Of a DNA stretch of 64,000 bases, positions 11,456 through 22,146 are shown in pieces; within the stretch, counting starts at the first letter, position 1; the number at the start of each line of letters is the position of its first letter. Under the pieces are notes generated by a model. The model searched no databases. It had not been told where the DNA came from and saw only the letters and a program-made list of their open reading frames with translations. This DNA comes from Astropecten irregularis (Eukaryota > Echinodermata > Asteroidea > Paxillosida > Astropectinidae), in contig OZ020246.1 of NCBI GenBank assembly GCA_963971285.1, positions 19,389,217 through 19,453,216 of the forward strand, in the 5' to 3' direction. Position numbers and translations under genes: made by a program.

Positions 11456-13358
11456 AGTTTCTTGTTCCTGGTAATTAGAACAACAATTGCTTCATTCAGT
11501 GCCAATTGGGTAAGGTCAGAAAAAAATTCAGCGATAGATTTCAATATATGCACCAGTAGGTGTTGTTATTGAAGAGCAAAGCAGCATCATGAATAATCAC
11601 ACTTCACCTTAAGTCCCAACCTGCCTCTTGAGGGCTCCATCAACATGGCAACTGCTGTGATGGATGGATTGGACCGGGAATGCATGTCATGATCATTGTG
11701 GTGTTTCTACTACTCCAAATCTGCCCTGGAAAGACATCTTCCTTTTGGGTTTCACCTGATAAACTGCAAGACTGCTATCCACCTTGTGAGGTAAGCTAAA
11801 ACTCTTTGGTTTTGGACAATATCAGGCTGCCTTGAGGTCCATGCACTCATAACCAATGATGCATGGTCACCAATCCAGTCAATCAGGGAATCTGAATTTG
11901 GTCATGTTGGAAAACATGTATCTGGTAACTTGAAATGTTTAAATTTAGTGCAAAAGATGTTTATTTTGGCAATTTTATAAAAGGATGTACATGTACATGC
12001 AGGTATATAAACTTATATTGGAGTAATGGTGGAAGCATAAATTGCCTTGCCAGGCTGTGGACTAGGTCAGTAGGTGTACATGTTCATTCATTGTGTGTGT
12101 ATTGTAAAGAGACTATCAGTCTTGTTTCAGAGTCCTGGACTCAGGTTTTTCACACTTTTTAAGGAAAATTAGCATTGATTGCTGGCTTGTCACCGTGTGA
12201 CAAACTATGTTCCCCTTAATTCAGCCCTTATAATAGTGCTACAAATTAAAAGAGACCACCGAACAGTGCCATTTTAGTGTTTAGGGAAAGGTCCTGCTAG
12301 GATCGAAACGTCAAGCCCTCCTATATTTCAGATGATTATATTGGCTGATGAGCAGTTTGCAGCAGTTTATTACTTGTATTGTCTAATAATTTCAATGAAT
12401 GTGACAAACACAAGGTCTGCATATTACAAAAGACAAAACTAAAACCCAACTCTATACATTACAATTCTCCTTTATTTTGTAAACGTAGGTCAATTTAAGT
12501 TCGCAGCACACGTACATAATAAAGGCATTGTTAAGCTACAAAAGTCTGCCATGATACTGTACAAATATATCAAAAGTACTGTACAGTTTGTGCTAATGTG
12601 TTTTAATGCATAGGGAACATTACTCAACTGAAGTCACAAGTTTGAGGCGACCAAAGTCAACTCATTACCTGATTACCAGAAAATGACTTGAAATGATTTA
12701 AATGCACACACGTAGTTCTAATAACTTGACCTGAGTTATGACAGCTCACTTTTATAACTATTGCCACTAACAAATATCCTTTGGTTGTGTTAAAACTAAA
12801 AACAAAACAAAAAACTCAATCTGTGTTTCTACTGGGGAATCCCAGTTCTGTCTTGTTTCTTGGGACCACTAAATACCTTTTAAACTCAGCTTTCCTTGGT
12901 ATGACCAGTCACTGTTTGAATTGCTAACATTTCAGTAGAAAAAAAAATTATCATGCATAACTTAGAAAACTCAATTTGCTCAATTCCATTGAAGAGGTCA
13001 ACTAGCAATATTGCTAGTTGACGTATCAAACAATTTGTATCTGTAATGTTTCATTAACATTCAAAGATGCTGTTGAATGTAATGGAAACAAAACAAAAAA
13101 TGAATGGAATGTATTTTTGTTTTACTATAAAGAAAGTTTGCTAAAATGTTGAATTTGGTTCAATGCATTGCTTGTCGAAAAGATGAAATGTTTTGCTAAA
13201 TTAGGAAACCCATACTAAATACGAGCAGCTGTTCATAAATAAAAGAAAGGTCTATTTTGGCCGATTCTATCGGCCATGTTGTGTCCAACTTTGGGAGAAT
13301 TCATGTCACCATTTTCTACATCTATAGTCCAGCATATTGTGAGAAATTTGGGACGCAA
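11456..13358. other. Intergenic DNA and probable 3' UTR of cathepsin A copy 2
   Basis: No coding similarity was seen. An AATAAA on the minus strand (12476-12471) could be the polyadenylation signal of copy 2 about 0.9 kb after its stop, but this is weak evidence. A gatcctgctaggatc repeat fragment lies at about 12285-12390. Confidence 0.4.
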
Positions 13359-16300
13359 TTACTGCGGTTTGTTGCTCAAGAAGTTGGTGATCATCTGCAG
13401 GGCAGCTCCGGGGGTAAAACTGGGCACCATGTGACCGGCATTCTTGACTGTCAGGAACGTCACCTGGTCGTACTCCTTCACGAACCCGGCCACCTGGTTG
13501 TTATACACCCAGGGCCGGCGTTTTCCCAGCTCCTTCTGGTTCAGGGAGGCCACAAACTTCTGGTCCCCGAGAAAGTTGCACATGATGTCTGCGTCGCCGT
13601 TGTAGACCAGGCCGCGGTGTTTTGGTAGTAGGGCCTTGAACTGGGCACGCATGTCATTGTACTGGCCTTGGTAAAACTCACCCACGATTAGACTGAAAAC
13701 GGGGAGAGAAGTATTCAACATGAATTGTTAGCGTGAAGATCTTTGTGGATTCACAGTGGGTTGGATCCCAGTCAACATGAGATTAATCTGGTGTGCTAAT
13801 TGTGCCTTTGAGCTTTCTTCTTTTGTTTTGTGACTTATTGTTTCTTTCAACCAAAGAGCTAAATGGGTACCTCACGAGGTGGGACGTGGTTGCTAATTCT
13901 TGAACTATGCAAATATATATAATACATGTAGCTTGGCATTAAGGCCGTATACTCTGCAGGGAGCTGAATTGGCCCAAGGAAAGTTTTTGGCGCTCGATGC
14001 CCAGATAGAATCAATAATGTAATGCTTTGCAAAAGTATTGTAAATCTACATTTTACCACAGACCACATCATCAAATTCCTCTTTTGGCTCTTCTAAAGAA
14101 CCACCAAACTCCTTTTCAAAACGGCAACACAGTAAATTTAACCTCCCATATCATGTCCGTCCTTGAAGTTCTTGTTAGCCTTATCTTGCTTGGCTGCTAG
14201 GTCTTAGTCTGTGCTTACCTGCAAATCTCCCATTTAGGGATGAAGTCCGGTATATGCAGGGCTTGCCTGACGGCCGATTGTCCCAAATAGTTAGTCACTG
14301 GGTCAGCGTCGATGCAAGGGATGATGCCATTACCAGAGGACAGAGAGAGTGCTGGCTCTTTAAGCTGAGAAAGAAAACGACACTGAACGTTATTTCCCTC
14401 TTAATCCTCAAAGCATCAATCACAGACCTGGAACCTTCTCCACATGTTTGTCCAGGGGTAGATTTCACGAAGACCTATGATCGATTGTAGTTCAACTTAC
14501 GAAGGATAACCCATCGTATCCTATGTAGGGCTGCAATGCATAATAAGTACTAACATTGATAGTAAGTTACGATGAGTTTGGTGAAATTTAGTACCCTAGG
14601 CTTGTGCACCTATAACTGCTGCAGTATCGTTGTTGTGTTTCATTGCTTATTTACAACTGGCCCGACACACCTATAGAGGGCGAGGGCGCACTTTAGATTA
14701 CGTGTTGTTGACCATGCCGTTTGGCATCCATGTTGGATTTTAGTTGAATACACGCTGTGTCACTCACTCCGTGTATCAGTTTCATGTGTTGTTTCTTATG
14801 TCAACATAACAATAGCCTTTAATGCCTTATCTTTTCTATGGCATCATAAACTTTGGAGCACCCAGCAACTGATTACAGAAACTTACTTGGTTGGAACCAA
14901 CAGGCTTGAAGAAATGTGAAAAGTACATGTGAGAGGTAGCTCGTTGACGATCACCAGGCGTGCCCCCTGCGCAGTCCCCTGTAATGTCATATGGGTTGAT
15001 GCCAACGTCCATGATGAAATGGCGAGTCTTTAACAGCTGCATGTCATCAGAAAAAAAAAAAAGAATTGAAAGAAAAAATATAACAGTGAAAAGCACTAGG
15101 TAAAACATGTGAATTGATGCTGCTTGAGTGGGGCACCCTCAGCTAGCGCAGCAGTCAAAAGAAGATACATGTAGCTCATTGGGCCGTCCCGGGTCCTGCG
15201 CATATGTACAAAGCAATGCGTTTTCCAATTTTTCATCATCACTTTGCCTCTTACAGTTGGCAGAATCATGAGTGCGTAACATGTTTACTTGTATTCCAGC
15301 TGCAATTAATTTATAAAAGCGTTGTAAATGCATCGTAAAATTGCTCTGTGTGAACAAATTGTACAGGCTGATCTAGTGGAATTAGAACCTGGGACTCACT
15401 GCTTGGAAGTGCAAGGTTCATCGGGCGAATGTGAACCCCTGAATTTGTGTTTGTGTCAAGTAGGCCAATTCAATTCTAGACTAAACAAATTCGTTCAAAC
15501 AATGCTCAGATACTTACTGCATCCTGACACTGTGCATTCGGCGGGTTGACGACACTGCACTTGCCATTTTTACAGCAATACTCCCTGTACTGGGCCCACA
15601 GGCTGCAAAAGTAGAAAACAAAAATTCATTACGGACTGGGTCAAAATTCATTCATCTCAGTTTTCCCAAAAGGTAATAATGTACAATTTTCAAAACCATC
15701 ATTGAACCAGAAGATTCAAATTATTTCCTACTTTGAATTTTGTAAATTGTACAAGGTTTGGCTTTGTCTTTGCTATGGTAATCAGGTCTGTGGATCTTCC
15801 TGTAAATCTGTAAAACTCTACTCTCTCTTTGGGCAGCAAGTATGTACACTTTGTAGTTACCAGATTCACACATGGATACCGGAATTTGTATCCTTAAGAA
15901 GACATGGCTTTGTTCTTGTGTACTAATGAACACTCTCCAAAGAGCAGAATTGAAATCGCTCCCATTTGAACCAGAATCACTTTCCTGGGTTGAAAATTCT
16001 AGCAAACCTCCCTTTGTCAGGGGGAGTCAGGTTGGCGTAGAGGTTCTTTCCTCGCCTTTCACCTCTAGTGAACCGAGTTCAAGTCCGGCTCGGTCCACAA
16101 GTGGATTGGGTTCTCAGTCCCTACTTTATTTTGTGGGTTTTACCCAGAATATTACTCTACGGCACTTTTGAGGAATCCTTGGTTTAATTACCAGAATTAA
16201 ATAAGAATAATAATAATATAGTAATAAAATACATACGTATGCCTTGGAAATTCCTCCTTTTGAGTTAATTCCAAATATCAGTTTCATGACTACCTTGTTG

Positions 16301-19300
16301 AGACCCATACACCTTTAGAATTTCCTTGTGGAGACATATTCAACCTATTGTGCTCAGTCTCCAAAAGGCACCAGGGCCCGATTTCACTAATGCTTTGCGA
16401 TCATCGCTAAAGCCCAAATCCATCGATAAACTGAAAATTGCTATGCAAAGTAGCGATCAATTTTCAGTTTAGCGATGGATTTGGGCTTTAGCGATGATCG
16501 CAAAGTGTTAGTGAAATCGGCCCAAGATATGCGTTTCTAACACACAGACTAGTAGTCACTTGCTGGTGGGGTGGGACTTTGAAGGAAACTGTACGCATAA
16601 ACTTCACTCACTCTTCGCCAATGATTCCATGGCTGTATGCATAGTCCACTGATGTTTCTAAGTTGAGATATCTATCCAGCAGTCCATTACCTATAGCAAA
16701 GCCCTGGGGAAAAAAAAACAAAAAAAAACTGAATTTGTTACTGCTTCTAATGGAAAATGTGCTAGCAATAGACCCTGCAGGCATGCAACTCGGACTTAAA
16801 AACGAGGACATTTCAATCTTTACAAGACTTTGTGCAGTGTGTTAAAAAAAGAGAGGAAATCAGCTGATCCGAGGAAAAGTTGCATGCCTGACCCTGATGT
16901 CACATGGGACACCCTTGGGTTGAGGTCAAAGGAAGGTTTCTTGTTTGCCCATCGTGTGCACAGCATGAGCATATGCTGAAGAACATGCATGCACTGTAGC
17001 TGGAAACAGCACCATCATCACAAAACCAGCAATCAAGCAGTGCTACGAATCAGCTGTGATACCTGCTGCAATATTGGATTTTCAGGATTTGAATTGACCC
17101 ACTGACCCTAGCTAGCTTGGTGGTCTAGTGGTAAGACACCTGCACCAGTAAGCAGGGTTCGAATCCCACCTGAGCCAGTGCACATTTCTTTTTATGGGCA
17201 CTCAGTGCTGATGAAGGTGAAGCGGAAGCCTAATTTAGATAACAGTGCAATGAAATTGATCAATGTTTCCTATTGCTGTCTAAGCACACAATTTTGCCAA
17301 ACACTGACAATGCATGGCTACCAGCCGATATTCCATGTCATGTCAATAGCGTTCCGCACTAAATGACGTCACACCATGCATGCACATACCCCCACTCACC
17401 ACACGTTTGCATGATGGCCACGTTGCAATGTTTGTCTGAGGTTCAGTGCTATTTTTAGCACAAGTGCCCAGTGCTATTGCCTACAAATTTTCTGTACTGA
17501 CAATAATTGTTGGGCCCTGGAGCCAATTGTCAGTCACAGCAGTCAACTTCTCTTCCACTTACCTGGAAATTGATGGAAGCATTTGCCATGACTCTGACCG
17601 ACAGAGTAGGGACGTACATTCCACCGTAGCTCTCCCCTGTGATGAAGAAGGGCTTGGATGCCATGTTGGGAAACTTCTGGAAGAAATCCAGGAGCGCCAG
17701 GTAGTTGTTCTTGGATGTCTGGGTGAAGAAAATCAACAGAACAGCACAATAATTTACCAAGGGGTCAAATTCATTGCCCCAGTACGTATTGTCCGAAAGG
17801 GCCTGAAAGTGCTTGACCATTAGCTTGGGAAATAGTTTGACCACACTTGCTTTCACCTTGTTAGCCTAGGACACACTTGGCACATGCATCTCTGCAATGG
17901 CCCCCTCGTATGTCAGCCTACAGGCTTTATGTCTATTAGAGTTCATTCTCCATAATTTATTTATTTATTTATTTATTTATTTCGGTTTAAAAGACAACAC
18001 ATTGTCGGTAGCATCACACAGTGCAACACTAAAATGACATGTTTACAATATTAAAAAATATATAAATATATAAAATAAAAGGAAAATAATCTGGACCAGC
18101 CAGGTGATAAGATCAAAATATTAGAAAAAACTTACAATGAGAAGAAAAACAAAACAAAATCAATATCCATAAAACAGGACAGACAAAAATTTAGACATTA
18201 AAAACAAACTATTATTAAAATAAGAATATTATAAAATCTTTGCCAGGGCTGGGATTGTGGATCTTTTATATCTGTCTGTTCTGCAAAGTGGTGGAACTAA
18301 ACCTGTCAAGGTGTTTTTCCTCAGCTGTCTTTGTGTACTCTCAGAATTAAGAGGGGGAAGCATATGTCTGAATTTGGTGGACTGCATTATTTTTTCACCC
18401 CATCTTTTAAAAAGAAAATTACGTCTACTCTCCAGAGAGGGGAGATCTAAAATAGCTAGATAATACTAGCATCAATTTAAGGATGGATAAAATATTTGTT
18501 TAAAATTCATTTTTTTTGTTTTCACTCATTATTTTTCTGTTAATTTTTGTAAATGAATGTAAAATGATGATTATTATTATCCTGTATGTCTACATTCATG
18601 ACAGTAGCAATCAAAATTGAAAAAATTTGCCTTTTTTTTTACCTCATTGTCACTGGTGGTGTAATTTTTGTCGGTCGAATAGGAGAAACCGACTCCAGCT
18701 GGTGCCTCTAAGAAGATGACGTTAGCTACCTTATTCCAGCTGTACGGATTGGCAGACAATGTCTTCCCATCAGGGTTGATCTGAAATCAGTGGCATAATG
18801 AAATTATTAGTGAAATTTGGTCATTCTCCATGACGGTGTCCCGTCAGCTGTTTTGTTGTGATCTACACCTTTTTTTCTCACCAAATTCCAATCAATTTTT
18901 GTGTGAACTAATGAGTCTTTAAGATTTGAGGCTTTGCATGGTGACAATTGGTATGTAGATCGGTTTGGTCTTGTGATGATGAGGACTAGAGCAGGCTAGT
19001 AGAAACGTTGAGACCTTACGAGAAGTGCGAACGAAATAGAAGTTCCACATTTTCACTTGAAGTGTTACTGTTTGTATCAAATACAGTGCTAGACATTTTT
19101 ATTTGGCTAATACCTGAAAAACACACATAAATTACATAATGTTAGATGTAAGCAGGCGCGGTTCTAGAGCCAACATTTTTTTGGGGGGCTAGAAGAGCCA
19201 TTTTTTTTGGGGGGGGGGCTAGAAGACCCAATATTTTGGGTTCTTCTAACACTCGCTTCTGCTATGTCTTATTAGGGGTCGAAAAACATGCACATTATAG

Positions 19301-20602
19301 GCCACACAACGCGTTTTTGTGTAATTGGCGCTTAATAACTGAATTCTTTTTTTTTTTCACTTGCATTTTTTTGGGGGGGGCTAGACAAAATTTTTGGGGG
19401 GCTACAGCCCCCCCCCCCCTAGAACCGCGCCTGGATGTAAGTCTGGTTTTAGCAGAAGGAAGGTACTGGCAATACATGGCAATATGAAAAAAAAGGGGGG
19501 AAATCCAGTGCATTGGAGTTGACCTCACCTGATACGGTCCGAGTTCTGACAGGTAGCCATCCATTGAACTGCAGCCTGGGCCACCGTTCATCCATAACAC
19601 CAAGGGGTCAGTTTTAGGATCTCGTTGGGACTCTACAAACCTAAGTACACATACATTTAGAGAATTAATGTAAATTACACTAAGAAAGTGAAAGTTTTGT
19701 AGACTTTAATATCTCCATAAAGGTCATCCGTTATCAACCTAAACAGCTTTGAGTATGTAGTAGTTGTAAAAAGGAAATTTGTGTATTTTGTCAGCACCGC
19801 TATTCTTCGATTGGCCAGTTATTGAACTTTAAAATATTTCCTTCCTCTTCCTCCATGATCAGAGTAATCGAATAGTGTTTAATGCAGGAAGAGTGCCAGT
19901 GCCAACAAAAATATACCCTGCATAAAAAAATAAGCCAAAGGAAATAATTATTTAAATAGGTATATTTTGAGAAAGATTCTGTTAGGATCAAATGCATGTC
20001 AGGCCCTCCCAACTCTAACTTCTAACTAAAGGCTAACTAAGCACTATAATTTCAAAGTAAAAAACCACAAAATTGTGTGTATCAAAATTTCAAGTCATTA
20101 TTTTGGTTGATGAGCAATTTGAAGCAAATTATGACTTTCAATTTATATGATTCCAGTTATAACCTATCTTCTATTGTTTAATTGGGGTTAGTGTCTTTTA
20201 CGCCACCCGTATTATTTTCAGTAATTATTTAGCTTCTTCTGTTCCAAAATGAGATTTGTTACTTAACGCAAACTTATTCATGGGTCCTGTAAATCCTAAA
20301 ATGATCATATTTCGACAACATTTCAGTGAAAAAAAACCAGGTTTCTTACCCAAATAAATACTGAAAATAATGGTGGCGTAAAAGACACTAATGCCGTTTA
20401 ATTCACACAAAAAATATAATAAACCTAGTCACCAGTAGTGGAGTCTGATCGTTCCAGATGCCTTGAGATAACCCGAATACTGACGGGAGCTCAGCGGTCC
20501 AGTCACACCGGGTAAAGACGTCACCTCGTCGGCGGTCGGCTGCCCGTATGCAACAACACAAAACACGCTCAGTAGAATCGCAACAAGATCACACGATTTC
20601 AT
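13359..20602 (-). CDS. CTSA: Lysosomal serine carboxypeptidase, cathepsin A family (copy 2, complete)
   Basis: Nine coding exons on the minus strand: 20602-20433, 19640-19529, 18780-18643, 17718-17563, 16703-16612, 15602-15518, 15036-14887, 14364-14219 and 13692-13359. They sum to 1383 nt, or 460 residues plus TAA. The start is the ATG at 20602-20600, chosen because it opens a hydrophobic signal peptide ([20 protein letters not shown]). Mature-region landmarks are RQYSGYL and LHYWFVESQ. The substrate loop NGGPGCSS lies at residues 75-82, catalytic Ser170 in GESYGG, Asp383 in YNGDAD and His437 in AGHMVP. Length and order fit cathepsin A (human about 480 aa). Gly replaces the usual Ala two residues after the nucleophile. 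The gene converges with copy 1 and lies head-to-head with CPSF1. A CLEAR-like E-box about 190 bp upstream fits a lysosomal gene. Confidence 0.95.
14453..14605. mobile_element. Short foldback element
   Basis: The left end (ggggtagatttcacgaagac) and right end (gtttggtgaaatttagtaccc) are imperfect inverted repeats with paired cttacga/tcgtaag cores. The family also occurs at 46622-46742 and, truncated, at 36958. Confidence 0.5.
16374..16523. mobile_element. Hairpin MITE in cathepsin A copy 2 intron
   Basis: The 150-bp element is almost wholly an inverted repeat: gggcccgatttcacta at left, complement at right, with arms sharing gcgatcatcgctaaagccc. It has no coding content. Confidence 0.75.
17100..17220 (+). 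repeat. tRNA-derived SINE, gctagc family
   Basis: It contains a tRNA-like head (tggtctagtggtaagacacc, then ggttcgaatcccacc) followed by a gggcactcagtgctgat tail. An inverted relative lies at about 58840-58985. It is not a functional tRNA: the stems do not close well and a shared SINE tail follows. Confidence 0.55.
17947..18470 (-). mobile_element. LINE 3' fragment with RT C-terminal remnant
   Basis: On the minus strand about 18463-18229 encodes [15 protein letters not shown], then a Leu/Arg-rich segment ending [17 protein letters not shown] and TAA. This has the style of the C-terminal end of non-LTR retrotransposon ORF2. It is followed by a 3' UTR and an (AAAT)n tail (17947-17982 read on the minus strand). 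It is 5' truncated, in a cathepsin A copy 2 intron. Confidence 0.65.
19153..19433. mobile_element. hAT-type MITE with 8-bp target duplication
   Basis: Ends caggcgcggttctagag and its complement are flanked by exact direct repeats gatgtaag at 19145-19152 and 19434-19441. Eight-bp duplications and CAG-starting ends are typical of hAT elements (established knowledge). The interior is G-rich with no coding sequence. Confidence 0.85.
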
Positions 20603-22146
20603 CGTGAAATCTTCTTTCTCTCCTCCCAAAAAGATGAAATGGAGACCTATCTAAATGAAAGATTATAATAATTCCGGTGAAAGTTTGTGAAATTTACTTC
20701 AACTTCAGGGTGATCAGTCACGAAGCTTGACTGTACATGAACAGTAGCACTAGTAAGATCGATGTAGTGAAGTTATGAAATGGTCGATCGCCACGTGACG
20801 TTTCATGTGATCGCACAGTGAATCAATAAATATCAGGTGATTAAACTTTTCCGTATAATTTAAATTTGCATAATATGGCTAACAAACTACACATGGAAAA
20901 GAACAAGGCAGATGAGGGTTCTACCATTCGCAGTGTTGCAACAAATAATGAGAGACCCCTTGACGAGTTTTTTGAGCTGTGAAGTTGAGAGTTTTTACAC
21001 GATGGTCAATGGGATTTTATTATCAATTATTATTTTTTGCAATATATTGTGTCTGCTGCCCTCTATAATAAGACAACGAAACTTGACTCTTGGTGGCGGG
21101 CTTTAGCCAAGCTCAACGTGTTTGCTAAATATTGTTTGCAACTTGTTTTGTTTTCCATCAGAAAATTCGGTTAGTATGTGTCTTCATTTTATTTTAATTA
21201 AAGCCGAGCTGTTTCAGGATATCCCTTTCTGAGTTCGGTTTTCATTTGCTCTCGTTTAGTAGTGAAATACTGGCGTTTATCCTATTCTAAGTTGTGTTGC
21301 ATACTCGACTACAGGCGCCGCATCATGCACAACATAGTTACGTTACAATAACATGCGGCATTTGGCAAATAGCACCCCGTTCCTATAAGTATAACCATAG
21401 AGCTGGGGGGGGGGGGGGGCGGGTTAGTGTCTTTTTAGTCCACAAGGACAAGGATTATTTTGAGACAATTAATGAATTATTAGCTTTAAGTTCTACTGGG
21501 GGAGTACATACATGACATAGGCCCTATGAGATTTTTACTTTAAACAAATGTTCCTGGGTCTTTACCTAGCTGCAGTTACTGTAACCCTAGATTACTCCTG
21601 ACATTGTTGTCGTATATAGGGCTTTAGGATGTTTAACTAAACATAATTCCCCACCCCTAAAATGACTGTTAATCGGCGATCTGTGGCATAATGACTCGCC
21701 CTGGTGTTCCTGATGTCGTGAAGAGGCATTCAGAAGATTTAAAATTTAATTATCATTTCGTATGACAACATAAACGAGCAATTTTCAGCCCAAATTTCAG
21801 TACGTACAAAACAGTCACTGATTCTATGGTGCTTTGCGAAATAATAATAAAAAAGAAATACATAAGTATGATCTCTATTCTCTACACTAAATGCTACTTT
21901 TGAATACATACAACGGAGTGAACAGGACCAGTCTACTCTGTGCACGTGCACAATGCCGCTGGGAAACTATTATGTGATGACTTGCCTGAAAAGAGGCAAA
22001 CGGGTATTGAAGCATTGCTAAACCATGGAAGTAAGACCATGGAAGTAAAACTTTTAACAAGCAAACCGCTCGTTAGACCTAATTTGTTTGTTTGTTTGTT
22101 TTTCCCTTTGTATCGGCACAGACCCTGATTCTGCCGTCCCAGAGGG
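20603..22146. other. Head-to-head intergenic region, probable divergent promoters
   Basis: This 1.5-kb spacer separates the cathepsin A copy 2 start and the CPSF1 start codon. It carries the CLEAR-like site at 20790-20799 and a G-run near 21407-21420. A possible acceptor (tatcggcacag ending at 22121) before the CPSF1 ATG suggests a non-coding first exon upstream. No other gene was seen. Confidence 0.5.
20790..20799 (-). promoter_or_regulatory. CLEAR-like E-box upstream of cathepsin A copy 2
   Basis: Read on the minus strand this is GTCACGTGGC, one base from the palindromic CLEAR consensus GTCACGTGAC bound by TFEB/TFE3/MITF-type factors upstream of lysosomal genes in vertebrates (established knowledge). 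It lies about 190 bp before the start codon of the lysosomal carboxypeptidase. A weaker ATCACATGA-type site lies beside it at about 20803-20811. Function here is inference. Confidence 0.5.
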
